The notes under the pieces were generated by a model that saw nothing but the letters and a program-made list of their open reading frames with translations, made no database searches and was not told the origin of the DNA. Shown here in pieces: positions 23,494 through 30,029 of a DNA stretch of 36,068 nt; the stretch's first letter is position 1, and every line of letters starts with the position of its first letter. The DNA is from Chloroflexaceae bacterium. GTDB taxonomy: Bacteria > Chloroflexota > Chloroflexia > Chloroflexales > Chloroflexaceae. The position numbers and the translations under genes are program-made. The DNA lies in contig JANWYD010000030.1 of assembly GCA_025057155.1 (NCBI GenBank), positions 1 through 36,068 of the forward strand, in the 5' to 3' direction.

Positions 23494-24614
23494 TGGGCGA
23501 GACGCCGGGATTCCGCGCAGGGCTGATGTTCGTCGGTCTTGCAGCATTAATCTGGGGCACGATTGGTGTCGGGGTAAGCCTGCTGTATGGTCTGGCTGAC
23601 ACCAACCCCGTTTCGATAGGCTTTTTGCGGCTGCTCATCGCCGCTCCGGCCCTGCTGCTGGCGAGCCGCCTGATGGTGGGACCAGGGTTCTGGCGCGTGC
23701 AGCGGCCCCATGTGCTGGTGATGGCGTTGATCGGCGCGACGTTCGCTGGCTACCAACTGTGCTACTTCGCGGCAATTCCCCGCCTGGGAGTGGCCGCGGC
23801 GGTGATGATCAATATCTGTAGCGCGCCGATCTTCACCGCGCTTCTGGCGGGGTTCTGGCTGCGCGAGCGATTGTACTGGCTCACCGGCGTGGCCCTGGTC
23901 GGGGCCATTGGCGGCACGACGCTCCTCGTGGGCGGCGCGCCTACTTCCAGCGGTCTCGCGCTCTGGATCGGCGCGGCCCTGGCCCTCGGCGCCGGGTTCT
24001 GCTATAGTCTGGTGGTGCTGGGCAGCCGGGTGGTCGCTCCGCATTACCATCCGTTGCAGCCAATCACCATGGCCTTCACCCTGGGCGCCGTCGTGCTGCT
24101 GCCGCCGGCCCTTGTCAGCGGCCTGGTGGTGGAGTATCCCCCCGCCGGCTGGGGGTTGTTGTTCTACCTGGGGTTGGCGCCGACGGCGTTCGCCTACGTG
24201 CTCTACCTGCGCGGGTTGCGTACCGTGCCGGCCACGGCGGCCGCCATCGTCAGCCTGCTCGAGCCGCTTGGTTCGACCGCGCTTGCTGTATTGCTGCTCG
24301 GCGAACGGCTCGGGCCGGCCGGCGTCGCCGGGGCGGCCCTGCTTCTCACCAGCATGGCGCTGCTGTATCTGGGGCAGGGGGGGGATGCACCGGTCGAAGC
24401 GCGCCACGACGGGCCTGTCGGGATAACCTGGTTGTCTGAATACGTTTCGGGAGGGCCCGGCCCTCCCGGCGGGCGGGGGTGTGGGGAAACCCGGTTTCCC
24501 CGCATCCTCGCCGAACAGCCACGGTTACGCATAGAGTGCATGCGCATCATCGCCAGGTCTCATTGGGAGGCCAGATACGGCAATCCAAAATCCAAAATCC
24601 AAAATCCAAAATAA
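23493..24614 (+). CDS. EamA/DMT-family transporter with repeat-derived C-terminus
   Basis: A 373-residue protein. The first about 295 residues form ten membrane helices in two EamA repeats, with the usual ALIWGTIGVGVSLL start, FLRLLIAAPALLL, and SLLEPLGSTALAVLLLGERLG in the second half. Such proteins export small metabolites, often amino acids; the substrate is unknown. The last about 70 residues are encoded by intergenic repeat DNA. The frame runs through GGGCCCGGCCCTCCC, the family A palindrome at 24483-24501 (read as CGETRFPRI), and four TCCAAAA units before stopping. That tail is unlikely to be functional and may be a recent loss of the original stop. The start ATG overlaps the antitoxin stop. 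Confidence 0.85.
   Translation: MGETPGFRAGLMFVGLAALIWGTIGVGVSLLYGLADTNPVSIGFLRLLIAAPALLLASRLMVGPGFWRVQRPHVLVMALIGATFAGYQLCYFAAIPRLGVAAAVMINICSAPIFTALLAGFWLRERLYWLTGVALVGAIGGTTLLVGGAPTSSGLALWIGAALALGAGFCYSLVVLGSRVVAPHYHPLQPITMAFTLGAVVLLPPALVSGLVVEYPPAGWGLLFYLGLAPTAFAYVLYLRGLRTVPATAAAIVSLLEPLGSTALAVLLLGERLGPAGVAGAALLLTSMALLYLGQGGDAPVEARHDGPVGITWLSEYVSGGPGPPGGRGCGETRFPRILAEQPRLRIECMRIIARSHWEARYGNPKSKIQNPK
24483..24501. repeat. Dispersed palindrome family A, perfect copy inside an open frame
   Basis: GGGGAAACCCGGTTTCCCC: GGGGAAACC/GGTTTCCCC arms, 9-bp perfect stem, inside the 3' part of the transporter reading frame. Confidence 0.75.
24584..24611 (+). repeat. 7-bp tandem repeat TCCAAAA, four units
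   Basis: Four perfect units ending at the transporter stop codon. A related sequence in opposite orientation (TTTTGGATT-type) occurs at about 31292-31323. Confidence 0.85.
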
Positions 24615-24629
24615 CATAAGGAGGTTGCC

Positions 24630-25052
24630 ATGGGTTCGTGGACGGAACTGGACGCCATCTACCCGCCGGGGAAGTTGACGCCAGCGACGGCGCTGGTGGT
24701 CGCGCTGGGGCGCCTGGAAGGAGCGACGGACATATACGAGGGCGAGCGCCTGGCGGCCTTTCTCCCCCCTGGTCTCAGCTACGACGCCGATCTGATCGGG
24801 CGCGCCACGCGCTACCTGACCGAGGCGCCCCTGGAGCAGTTCTTCGCCGAGGCTCAGGCGCTGCTTTCGCCACGCCAGCGCCTGGTGATTGCCCTGCACG
24901 TGCTTGATCGCGCCCTGGCGCTCGGTGATACGCCAGCGCGGCGCGAGCGGGCCGCCCAGATCATTGCCGGCATCGGCGCCGATGGCGATGCCCTGGCGGC
25001 CCACCGGCCCACGCTGGCGCTCAAGAATGACCTGGGGGCCTTCACCCAGTAG
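24630..25052 (+). CDS. Small helical protein of unknown function (TerB-like?)
   Basis: A 140-residue soluble, acidic, mostly helical protein. I do not recognise it with confidence. The C-terminal half (LSPRQRLVIALHVLDRALALGD ... RRERAAQIIAGIGADGDAL) has the spacing of a TerB/tellurite-resistance-type helical domain, in which acidic residues bind metal, but the usual DG-x-x-x-x-E motif is not clear. AGGAGG lies seven bases before the ATG, a strong start. It stands between the transporter and the eCIS promoter. It may be a separate gene or loosely tied to the eCIS; the spacer carries a large hairpin and the eCIS has its own promoter, which argues for separation. Confidence 0.6.
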   Translation: MGSWTELDAIYPPGKLTPATALVVALGRLEGATDIYEGERLAAFLPPGLSYDADLIGRATRYLTEAPLEQFFAEAQALLSPRQRLVIALHVLDRALALGDTPARRERAAQIIAGIGADGDALAAHRPTLALKNDLGAFTQ

Positions 25053-25083
25053 CGTTCGTGGCGCGCGCTTGCTGGAGGGGAAC

Positions 25084-25101
25084 GGGAAACCGGGTTTGCC
25101 C
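25084..25101. repeat. Dispersed palindrome family A
   Basis: GGGAAACCGGGTTTGCCC, one mismatch from a perfect palindrome. Confidence 0.6.
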
Positions 25102-25177
25102 ATGCCCCGGCCAGGGCTTGAGCAGAGCCCGTCTGCCACGGTGGGGTGTGGGGCCGCGTAGCCGCCCCACGGATCAT

Positions 25178-25220
25178 GTACGGGTGATTTTGGCGGCTGC
25201 GCTGCCAAAGTCACCCGTAC
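25178..25220. repeat. Long stem-loop upstream of the eCIS promoter
   Basis: GTACGGGTGA (25178-25187) pairs with TCACCCGTAC (25211-25220). The stem continues after one wobble through TTTGGC/GCCAAA, giving about 17 bp. It could end transcription of the 140-residue gene, although no T-run follows. Confidence 0.65.
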
Positions 25221-25275
25221 AACCGGGTTGGGGGCTTGCCCCCTGAACTTTGCTCAAGCCCAGATGTCACGGCGC

Positions 25276-25305
25276 TTGACAGGGGCCAGGGCCCTGGCGT
25301 ATAAT
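25276..25305 (+). promoter_or_regulatory. Consensus promoter with a palindromic spacer driving the eCIS genes
   Basis: TTGACA (25276-25281) and TATAAT (25300-25305) are both perfect, 18 bases apart. The spacer contains GCCAGGGCCCTGGC (25285-25298), a perfect 14-bp palindrome centred between the two hexamers. A palindrome in a slightly long spacer is the arrangement bound by MerR-type regulators; a simple repressor would also fit. The leader to the sheath start is about 218 bases. Confidence 0.75.
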
Positions 25306-25374
25306 CATTACCAATCGGCATATTTTTGATAATATTTTACTATTGATTAACCTTTCCCCGTTGGGCCGGGGCAA

Positions 25375-25392
25375 GGGAAACCTCGGTTTCCC
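25375..25392. repeat. Dispersed palindrome family A, perfect copy in the eCIS leader
   Basis: GGGAAACC, loop TC, GGTTTCCC. Confidence 0.75.
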
Positions 25393-25529
25393 CGCGTTCA
25401 GCCGTTGACTGGACTATCTTCCCAACAATCAAACGACGCCGCGAGCCGCCACGGCGCCGGCCGAGGGGCCGCGCGGCGGTGCGACCCGGTGGTGGTTTTC
25501 TGCTCCCTTGCAAGCGTTAGGAGGCTGGC

Positions 25530-27143
25530 ATGCCGGTCACACCGACCTATCCGGGCGTCTACATCGAGGAGATCCCCAGCGGCGTGCGCACGATTACCGG
25601 GGTGGCCACCTCGATCACCGCTTTTCTCGGCAAAGCGCCGCGCGGCCCCACCGATGAGCCGGTGACCATCACCAGTTTTGCCGATTACGAGCGTGTGTTT
25701 GGCGGCTTGCACCGCGACTCGACCCTGAGCTACGCCGTGCGCGACTTCTTCCTCAACGGCGGCAGCCAGGCGATCATCGTGCGGCTCTATAAATCAGTTG
25801 CGGGCAAGGCCGCCAGGGCTACCTACGAGTTGCCGACCAACCCGCCCAAACTGACGCTCGAAGCCGCCTCCGCGGGCGCCTGGGGCATGCAGGTGCGCGT
25901 GCGGGTGGAAGCGAAGTCTTCCGGTGACCCGAACGTGCAGGCCGTGGCCCGGCGTCTCGGCGTGCAACCCGCCGACCTGTTCGACCTGACCGTGCGCGAT
26001 GGCGGCGCCGGGGCCATCGAGACCTTTCTCAATCTGACCACCAAAGAAAGCGCGCGCCGGGTCGATCGGGTGCTCAAGGCCGAGTCGCGCCTCGTGCGCG
26101 TGAAGTCCGGCGTTCCTTCCGACACCGGTCCCACCGCGCATAGCGGCGCGCTGACGGACAACGATGTCTGGACCGATAACACCAAATCAACACCGGCCAA
26201 AACGGACCCTGCTGACGAGGCCGTGGATAGCGACCCGCTGGACTCCGACACCTACAGGGGCAGTTCCACGGCCAAAACCGGTCTGTACCAACTCGAAAAG
26301 GTTGATCTGTTCAACCTGCTGTGCATTCTGCCCGATGCCCGTGGCGGCGACGTGCCGGATGATGTCTATCAGGAGGCGTTGAGCTACTGCGTCAAACGTC
26401 GGGCCGTGCTGCTGGTTGATCCCAGGAATGACTGGACGACGGTCAGCGCCGCTCAGGCGGGTGTGAGCGGGATGAACCTCACCGGCGATGCGAGCCGGAA
26501 CGCGGCGATCTTCTTTCCGCGCATCAAACAGGCCGACCCGCTGCTCGACGGCCAGATTGACACCTTCGTGCCCTGCGGGGCGATTGCCGGGGTCATGGCC
26601 CGCACTGACGCCCAGCGCGGAGTGTGGAAGGCCCCCGCGGGCATTGACGCGGCGCTTAATGGCGTTGCCGGGTTGCAACTGGAGATGACCGATGCCGAGA
26701 ATGGCCTGTTGAACCCCCTGGGGATCAACTGCCTGCGCGCCTTCCCGGTGTACGGGCGGGTCGTCTGGGGCGCCCGGACCATGCGCGGGGCGGACGTAGT
26801 GGCGGACGAGTACAAGTACATCCCCGTGCGGCGCCTGGCGCTGTTCATCGAGGAGAGCCTGTACCGCGGCACGCAGTGGGTGGTGTTCGAGCCGAACGAT
26901 GAGCCGCTCTGGGCGCAGATCCGCCTCAATATCGGGGCCTTTATGAACAATCTGTTCCGCCAGGGCGCCTTCCAGGGTCGCACCCCCCGCGAGGCCTACT
27001 TCGTCAAGTGCGATAAGGAGACCACCACCCAGAACGACATCAACCTGGGCATCGTCAACATTCTGGTGGGCTTCGCCCCGCTCAAGCCGGCGGAGTTTGT
27101 GATTATCAAGCTCCAGCAGATGGCTGGCCAGATCCAGGTCTGA
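25530..27143 (+). CDS. eCIS contractile sheath protein
   Basis: A 537-residue tail-sheath protein of the phage/eCIS family (Afp2-4/Pvc2-4 type). The N-terminus PTYPGVYIEEIPSGVRTI is the classic sheath signature, followed by GVATSITAFLGKAPRGP and the conserved FADYERVFGG. The C-terminal interlocking domain has GINCLRAFPVYGRVVWGARTM, YKYIPVRRLALFIEESL and the final NDINLGIVNILVGFAPLKPAEFVIIKL. It forms the outer contractile tube. Residues about 194-250 are a Ser/Thr/Asp-rich low-complexity insertion, probably surface exposed. AGGAGG sits seven bases before the ATG. It is the first gene after the promoter, and only one sheath gene is present so far, where other eCIS may have two or three. Confidence 0.95.
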   Translation: MPVTPTYPGVYIEEIPSGVRTITGVATSITAFLGKAPRGPTDEPVTITSFADYERVFGGLHRDSTLSYAVRDFFLNGGSQAIIVRLYKSVAGKAARATYELPTNPPKLTLEAASAGAWGMQVRVRVEAKSSGDPNVQAVARRLGVQPADLFDLTVRDGGAGAIETFLNLTTKESARRVDRVLKAESRLVRVKSGVPSDTGPTAHSGALTDNDVWTDNTKSTPAKTDPADEAVDSDPLDSDTYRGSSTAKTGLYQLEKVDLFNLLCILPDARGGDVPDDVYQEALSYCVKRRAVLLVDPRNDWTTVSAAQAGVSGMNLTGDASRNAAIFFPRIKQADPLLDGQIDTFVPCGAIAGVMARTDAQRGVWKAPAGIDAALNGVAGLQLEMTDAENGLLNPLGINCLRAFPVYGRVVWGARTMRGADVVADEYKYIPVRRLALFIEESLYRGTQWVVFEPNDEPLWAQIRLNIGAFMNNLFRQGAFQGRTPREAYFVKCDKETTTQNDINLGIVNILVGFAPLKPAEFVIIKLQQMAGQIQV

Positions 27144-27403
27144 TGTGCGCCACTCGCGCTCGCCCCAACCGGGGGCGGGACCGCCGGCGCCCGGAGCGAA
27201 AAGGTTTCCGCCCCGACCGGCAGGGGCATGGGTAAACCTGGTTTCCCCACATTCCTGTCAGGCCCTACGCGGCATTGCCGCACAACGACGGGAAAAGAAA
27301 AGTGTTCCTGGGAGGGCTTCGCTCTCCCGGATTCTCCCGTGCGTGGCCTGTGTTCACGTCGTTTGTATGCTGCGCAGCCTCATAGGACCCCCAGGAGGAG
27401 GGT
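27144..27403. other. Sheath-tube spacer with palindromes
   Basis: 260 bases without a gene. It holds a family A palindrome (27230-27248) and a GGGAGGGC/GCTCTCCC hairpin near 27310-27328, and ends with AGGAGGAGGG ahead of the tube gene. Confidence 0.6.
27230..27248. repeat. Dispersed palindrome family A
   Basis: GGGTAAACCTGGTTTCCCC, near-perfect. Confidence 0.6.
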
Positions 27404-27928
27404 ATGGCCCAGTTTAGCGTGAACGCCCAGCGCTTCGATCCATATAAGAATTTCAAGTTCCGCGTCAAGTGGGACGGGCGCTACGTGGCCGGCATCAGCA
27501 AGGTAGGCGCGCTGAAGCGCACCACCGAGGTGGTGGAGCACCGTGAGGGCGGCGATCCCAGCACCAGCCGCAAGTCGCCGGGGCGCACCAAGTACGAGGC
27601 GATCACCCTGGAACGCGGCGTTACACACGACAAGGAGTTCGAGCAGTGGGCCAATAAGGTCTGGAACTATGGCTCGGGCCTCGGCGCGGAGGTGTCGCTC
27701 AAGGATTTTCGCAAGGATATTATCATCGAGATGTACAACGAGGCCGGTCAGTTGGTGATCGCCTACAGGGTGTACCGCTGCTGGGTTTCGGAGTACCAGG
27801 CCCTCCCCGATCTCGATGCCAATGCCAATGCCGTGGCCATCCAGACAATCAAGCTCGAAAACGAGGGTTGGGAGCGCGACTATGAGGTGGTCGAGCCGGC
27901 GGAGCCGAGTTTCACCGAGCCGGCCTGA
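27404..27928 (+). CDS. eCIS inner tube protein (gp19/Hcp-like)
   Basis: A 174-residue tail-tube protein of the T4 gp19/Afp1 type. DPYKNFKFRVKWDGRYVAGISKVGALKRTTEVVEHREGGDP at about 12-52 is the diagnostic start. It is followed by PGRTKYEAITLERGVTHDKEFEQWANKVW and the KDIIIEMYNEAGQLVIAYRVYRCWVSEYQALPDLDANANAVAIQTIKLENEGWERD end. Subunits stack as hexameric rings to form the rigid tube inside the sheath. A short acidic tail follows. The Shine-Dalgarno AGGAGGAGGG is very strong, in keeping with high demand for this subunit. Other eCIS often encode a second, diverged tube protein; none is seen in the window. Confidence 0.94.
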   Translation: MAQFSVNAQRFDPYKNFKFRVKWDGRYVAGISKVGALKRTTEVVEHREGGDPSTSRKSPGRTKYEAITLERGVTHDKEFEQWANKVWNYGSGLGAEVSLKDFRKDIIIEMYNEAGQLVIAYRVYRCWVSEYQALPDLDANANAVAIQTIKLENEGWERDYEVVEPAEPSFTEPA

Positions 27929-27992
27929 GCGCGCGCGTATGGCTGAGGTGATGTGTGGTCCTCAATCCCCCTGCCTCGCTGCGCTCGGCGTT

Positions 27993-28018
27993 CCCTCTCC
28001 ACCAGGGGGTGGAGAGGG
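27993..28018. repeat. CCCTCTCCACC hairpin, copy 1
   Basis: CCCTCTCCACC (27993-28003) pairs perfectly with GGTGGAGAGGG (28008-28018). Confidence 0.8.
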
Positions 28019-28093
28019 AGCGCCGGTGTAGGGTTTTTCGAGCGAGAACGGGTTTTTGGCATTCCAATGCGCTTTCGGTCCTCACCCCCCTGC

Positions 28094-28122
28094 CCCCCTC
28101 TCCACCGTAGGTGGAGAGGGGG
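28094..28122. repeat. CCCTCTCCACC hairpin, copy 2
   Basis: CCCCCTCTCCACC (28094-28106), loop GTA, GGTGGAGAGGGGG (28110-28122): a perfect 13-bp stem between the tube gene and the next gene. Confidence 0.8.
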
Positions 28123-28306
28123 AGTTGGGCGTCCTGATGCCCCAGATGGCGAATGCGACGCGAGGATGTGCCGGAAAACCCTACACCTGAGAAGGTGGAG
28201 AGGGAGGGTGAGGAGTAACGCCGGTCGGACAGCCGTCGGGGCGAAACATCTTTGGCCCCCAGGAAAGCCGGTTTCCCCACCGCCCGCATGGGAGGTTCGT
28301 ATCGCG

Positions 28307-29056
28307 ATGCGCCCGCTCTCGACGTTTCAGGGCTTCTCCGCCGCCGAACTGCTCAGCCTCTGGGAGACGGGCAGCGCCCAGCACCCTCTGGATCGCGCGC
28401 TGACCATCCTGGCGGCGGCGGAACCCGGGCAGGGCCGCCTTGACCTGGCGCGCCTGCCGGTTGGCCGGCGCGACGCGCGGTTGCTCGCGGTCCACGAGCG
28501 GGCCTTTGGCCAGCGCCTGGCCGCCCGCGCCGCCTGCCCCGCCTGCGCCGAGCGAGTCGAGATGGCCCTGGATACGCGCGATCTGCTTGCCTCGCAGCCC
28601 GACGGCGACCCGGCCGAGCCGCTGCTGGTGGCTTGCGATGGCTATGAGGTGCGCTGCCGCCCGCCTGATAGTTTTGACCTGGCGGCGATCGTGGGGGAAC
28701 GCGACGTGGTCGAGGCCCGGCGGCGCCTGCTGGCCCGCTGCGTGGTGTCGGCGACGCGCACGGGGGAGCCGATGCCGCCGGAGGAACTTCCCGAGACCAT
28801 CGTCGCCGCGGTGGCCGAACGGATCGCCGCGCACGATCCGCTGGCGGTGATCGAGTTGGCCCTCGCCTGCCCGGTCTGCGGGCACGAGTGGCGGATGCTC
28901 TTTGACATTGGCGCCTTTCTGTGGAGCAGGATCGAGGCGGCGGCGCGCCGGTTGCTGCACCAGGTGCACGCCCTGGCGCGGGCATATGGCTGGAGCGAGA
29001 CCGAGATCCTGGCCCTCGGCCCCGTCCGGCGGCAGGCCTATCTGGAGTTGATCTGA
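28307..29056 (+). CDS. eCIS baseplate hub assembly chaperone (T4 gp26/gp51-like)
   Basis: A 249-residue protein recognisable from other eCIS loci as the T4-type baseplate-hub assembly chaperone. Two CxxC pairs are seen, CPAC near residue 77 and CPVC near 186 followed by GHEW, a probable structural zinc site. GRRDARLLAVHERAFGQRL precedes the first, and the C-terminus ends LARAYGWSETEILALGPVRRQAYLEL, the most conserved part of the family. It probably helps assemble the baseplate and may not stay in the particle. I chose ATG 28307 because family similarity begins there and GGAGG lies at 28291-28295, about 11 bases upstream. Confidence 0.82.
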   Translation: MRPLSTFQGFSAAELLSLWETGSAQHPLDRALTILAAAEPGQGRLDLARLPVGRRDARLLAVHERAFGQRLAARAACPACAERVEMALDTRDLLASQPDGDPAEPLLVACDGYEVRCRPPDSFDLAAIVGERDVVEARRRLLARCVVSATRTGEPMPPEELPETIVAAVAERIAAHDPLAVIELALACPVCGHEWRMLFDIGAFLWSRIEAAARRLLHQVHALARAYGWSETEILALGPVRRQAYLELI

Positions 29057-29186
29057 AGAGACGTCCGTTGTCATCGCGGAGGAGCGCGGGGAGGCTACTC
29101 CTCCCCGCATCTCCCCCGAACGGGTACATACAGGATCGTCTGGCCAAACCGCGTTGAAGCTGTAAGTGCGCGTAGCAGACTGAGTC
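29057..29186. other. Short spacer without recognised elements
   Basis: 130 bases; a G/C-rich stretch GAGGAGCGCGGGGAGGCTACTCCTCCCC could form a weak stem. Nothing else is seen. Confidence 0.4.
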
Positions 29187-30029
29187 ATGGCTGATCTCCT
29201 GCTCAAACTGGTCCAGCGCACGCTGGGACTCGCGCCGGTGGTCGAGCCGCTGGTCGCCCCGCTGTTCGCGCCGGATCCTGCGCTACAGGACGCCTCCGCG
29301 GCGCCCCCAACGTCGCTGCCGGAGGCCCCCGCGACGCCCCAAACCCCGCCGGACATCGCTGTTCCCACGCAGCGCAGGGCTGCGCCGCCAGCGATTGGCG
29401 CCCCGGAGAACATCGCGCCGCCGCCGGACGGCGCGCCGGTTCCCGGGCCGCCCCGGCCACCCCGCGCCCCGGCACGGCAGGCGGAAGGCCCTCCGTCGTC
29501 CCATCCGCTCCTCGCGCCCGCCGCGGATGCGCCGGTGCCGCCCGGGCCGTCCATCGCTCCTCCTGAGCCGCTGCTGCTGCCGGTTGCGCCCGTAGAACCT
29601 GGCGCTTTCTCCCCGGCGCCGGAGCGAGCCGTGGTCGCTCCGCCCGGCGCGTTGCCTTCACATCCGAGGCCCGGCGCGTTGCCGCCGCGCCCGGCGCCGG
29701 CGGCGTTCGGCGCGGCGCCGGAGGATGCGCCCGCGCCGTCGCGCCGGGCCGCCGCGGAGACGCTACTCGTGCCGCCGGAAGGACCAGCGGGGCCCCTTTC
29801 CGCGCCAGAGGTAGCGCCGGTCCCCGCTGCCTCCGGCGCCGGCGCGGCGAGACTCGACGCTGCCCCACCGGCCGCGCCGCTGGCGCCGGTGATCGAGATC
29901 CGCATCGGGCGGGTGGAGGTGCGCGCCATTCAGGCGCCCGCGCCGCCCCAACCCCGCCCCGCGACCCCGCCCGCGCCGCAACTGTCGCTCGAAGAGTATC
30001 TGCGCCGGCAAAACGGGGGGCAGCGATGA
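29187..30029 (+). CDS. eCIS-associated proline/alanine-rich protein
   Basis: A 280-residue protein, about half proline and alanine. Only the two ends are ordered. The N-terminus is LLKLVQRTLGLAPVVEPLVAPLFAP (about 5-29), and the C-terminus is an EIRIGRVEVRAIQAP strand (about 237-251) followed by LSLEEYLRRQNGG. The same end pieces flank proline-rich linkers of variable length at this place in other eCIS loci. The function is not known. A flexible tether that holds two baseplate or terminator parts would fit. It ends in ATGA overlapping the DUF4255 start by four bases, so it is coupled to the tube-terminator gene. Confidence 0.75.
   Translation: MADLLLKLVQRTLGLAPVVEPLVAPLFAPDPALQDASAAPPTSLPEAPATPQTPPDIAVPTQRRAAPPAIGAPENIAPPPDGAPVPGPPRPPRAPARQAEGPPSSHPLLAPAADAPVPPGPSIAPPEPLLLPVAPVEPGAFSPAPERAVVAPPGALPSHPRPGALPPRPAPAAFGAAPEDAPAPSRRAAAETLLVPPEGPAGPLSAPEVAPVPAASGAGAARLDAAPPAAPLAPVIEIRIGRVEVRAIQAPAPPQPRPATPPAPQLSLEEYLRRQNGGQR

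Larger units (their letters stand above)
25053..25529. other. Spacer and leader ahead of the eCIS operon
   Basis: 477 bases. In order: family A palindrome (25084-25101), a long hairpin (25178-25220), the eCIS promoter (25276-25305), an AT-rich run of about 40 bases (25319-25362) that stands out from the GC-rich surroundings, another perfect family A palindrome (25375-25392) inside the leader, and the sheath Shine-Dalgarno near 25519. Confidence 0.65.
27929..28306. other. Tube-chaperone spacer with strong hairpins
   Basis: 378 bases without a credible gene. It contains two closely related hairpins (27993-28018 and 28094-28122), a third half-site GGTGGAGAGGGAGGG near 28193-28207, and a partial family A palindrome (28262-28278). 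An open frame continuing upstream of 28307 is repeat-derived. Confidence 0.6.

Noticed and set aside
27929-28306. Possible CRISPR-like repeat array between tube and chaperone genes
   Set aside because: Only two full hairpin copies and one half-site, with unequal spacing and differing flanks; no array of regular spacers and no cas genes.
28181-29929. A 582-codon minus-strand frame opposite the eCIS chaperone and Pro/Ala-rich genes
   Set aside because: Its Gly/Ser/Ala low-complexity sequence is the mirror of the Pro/Ala-rich coding strand; no domain or ribosome-binding site.
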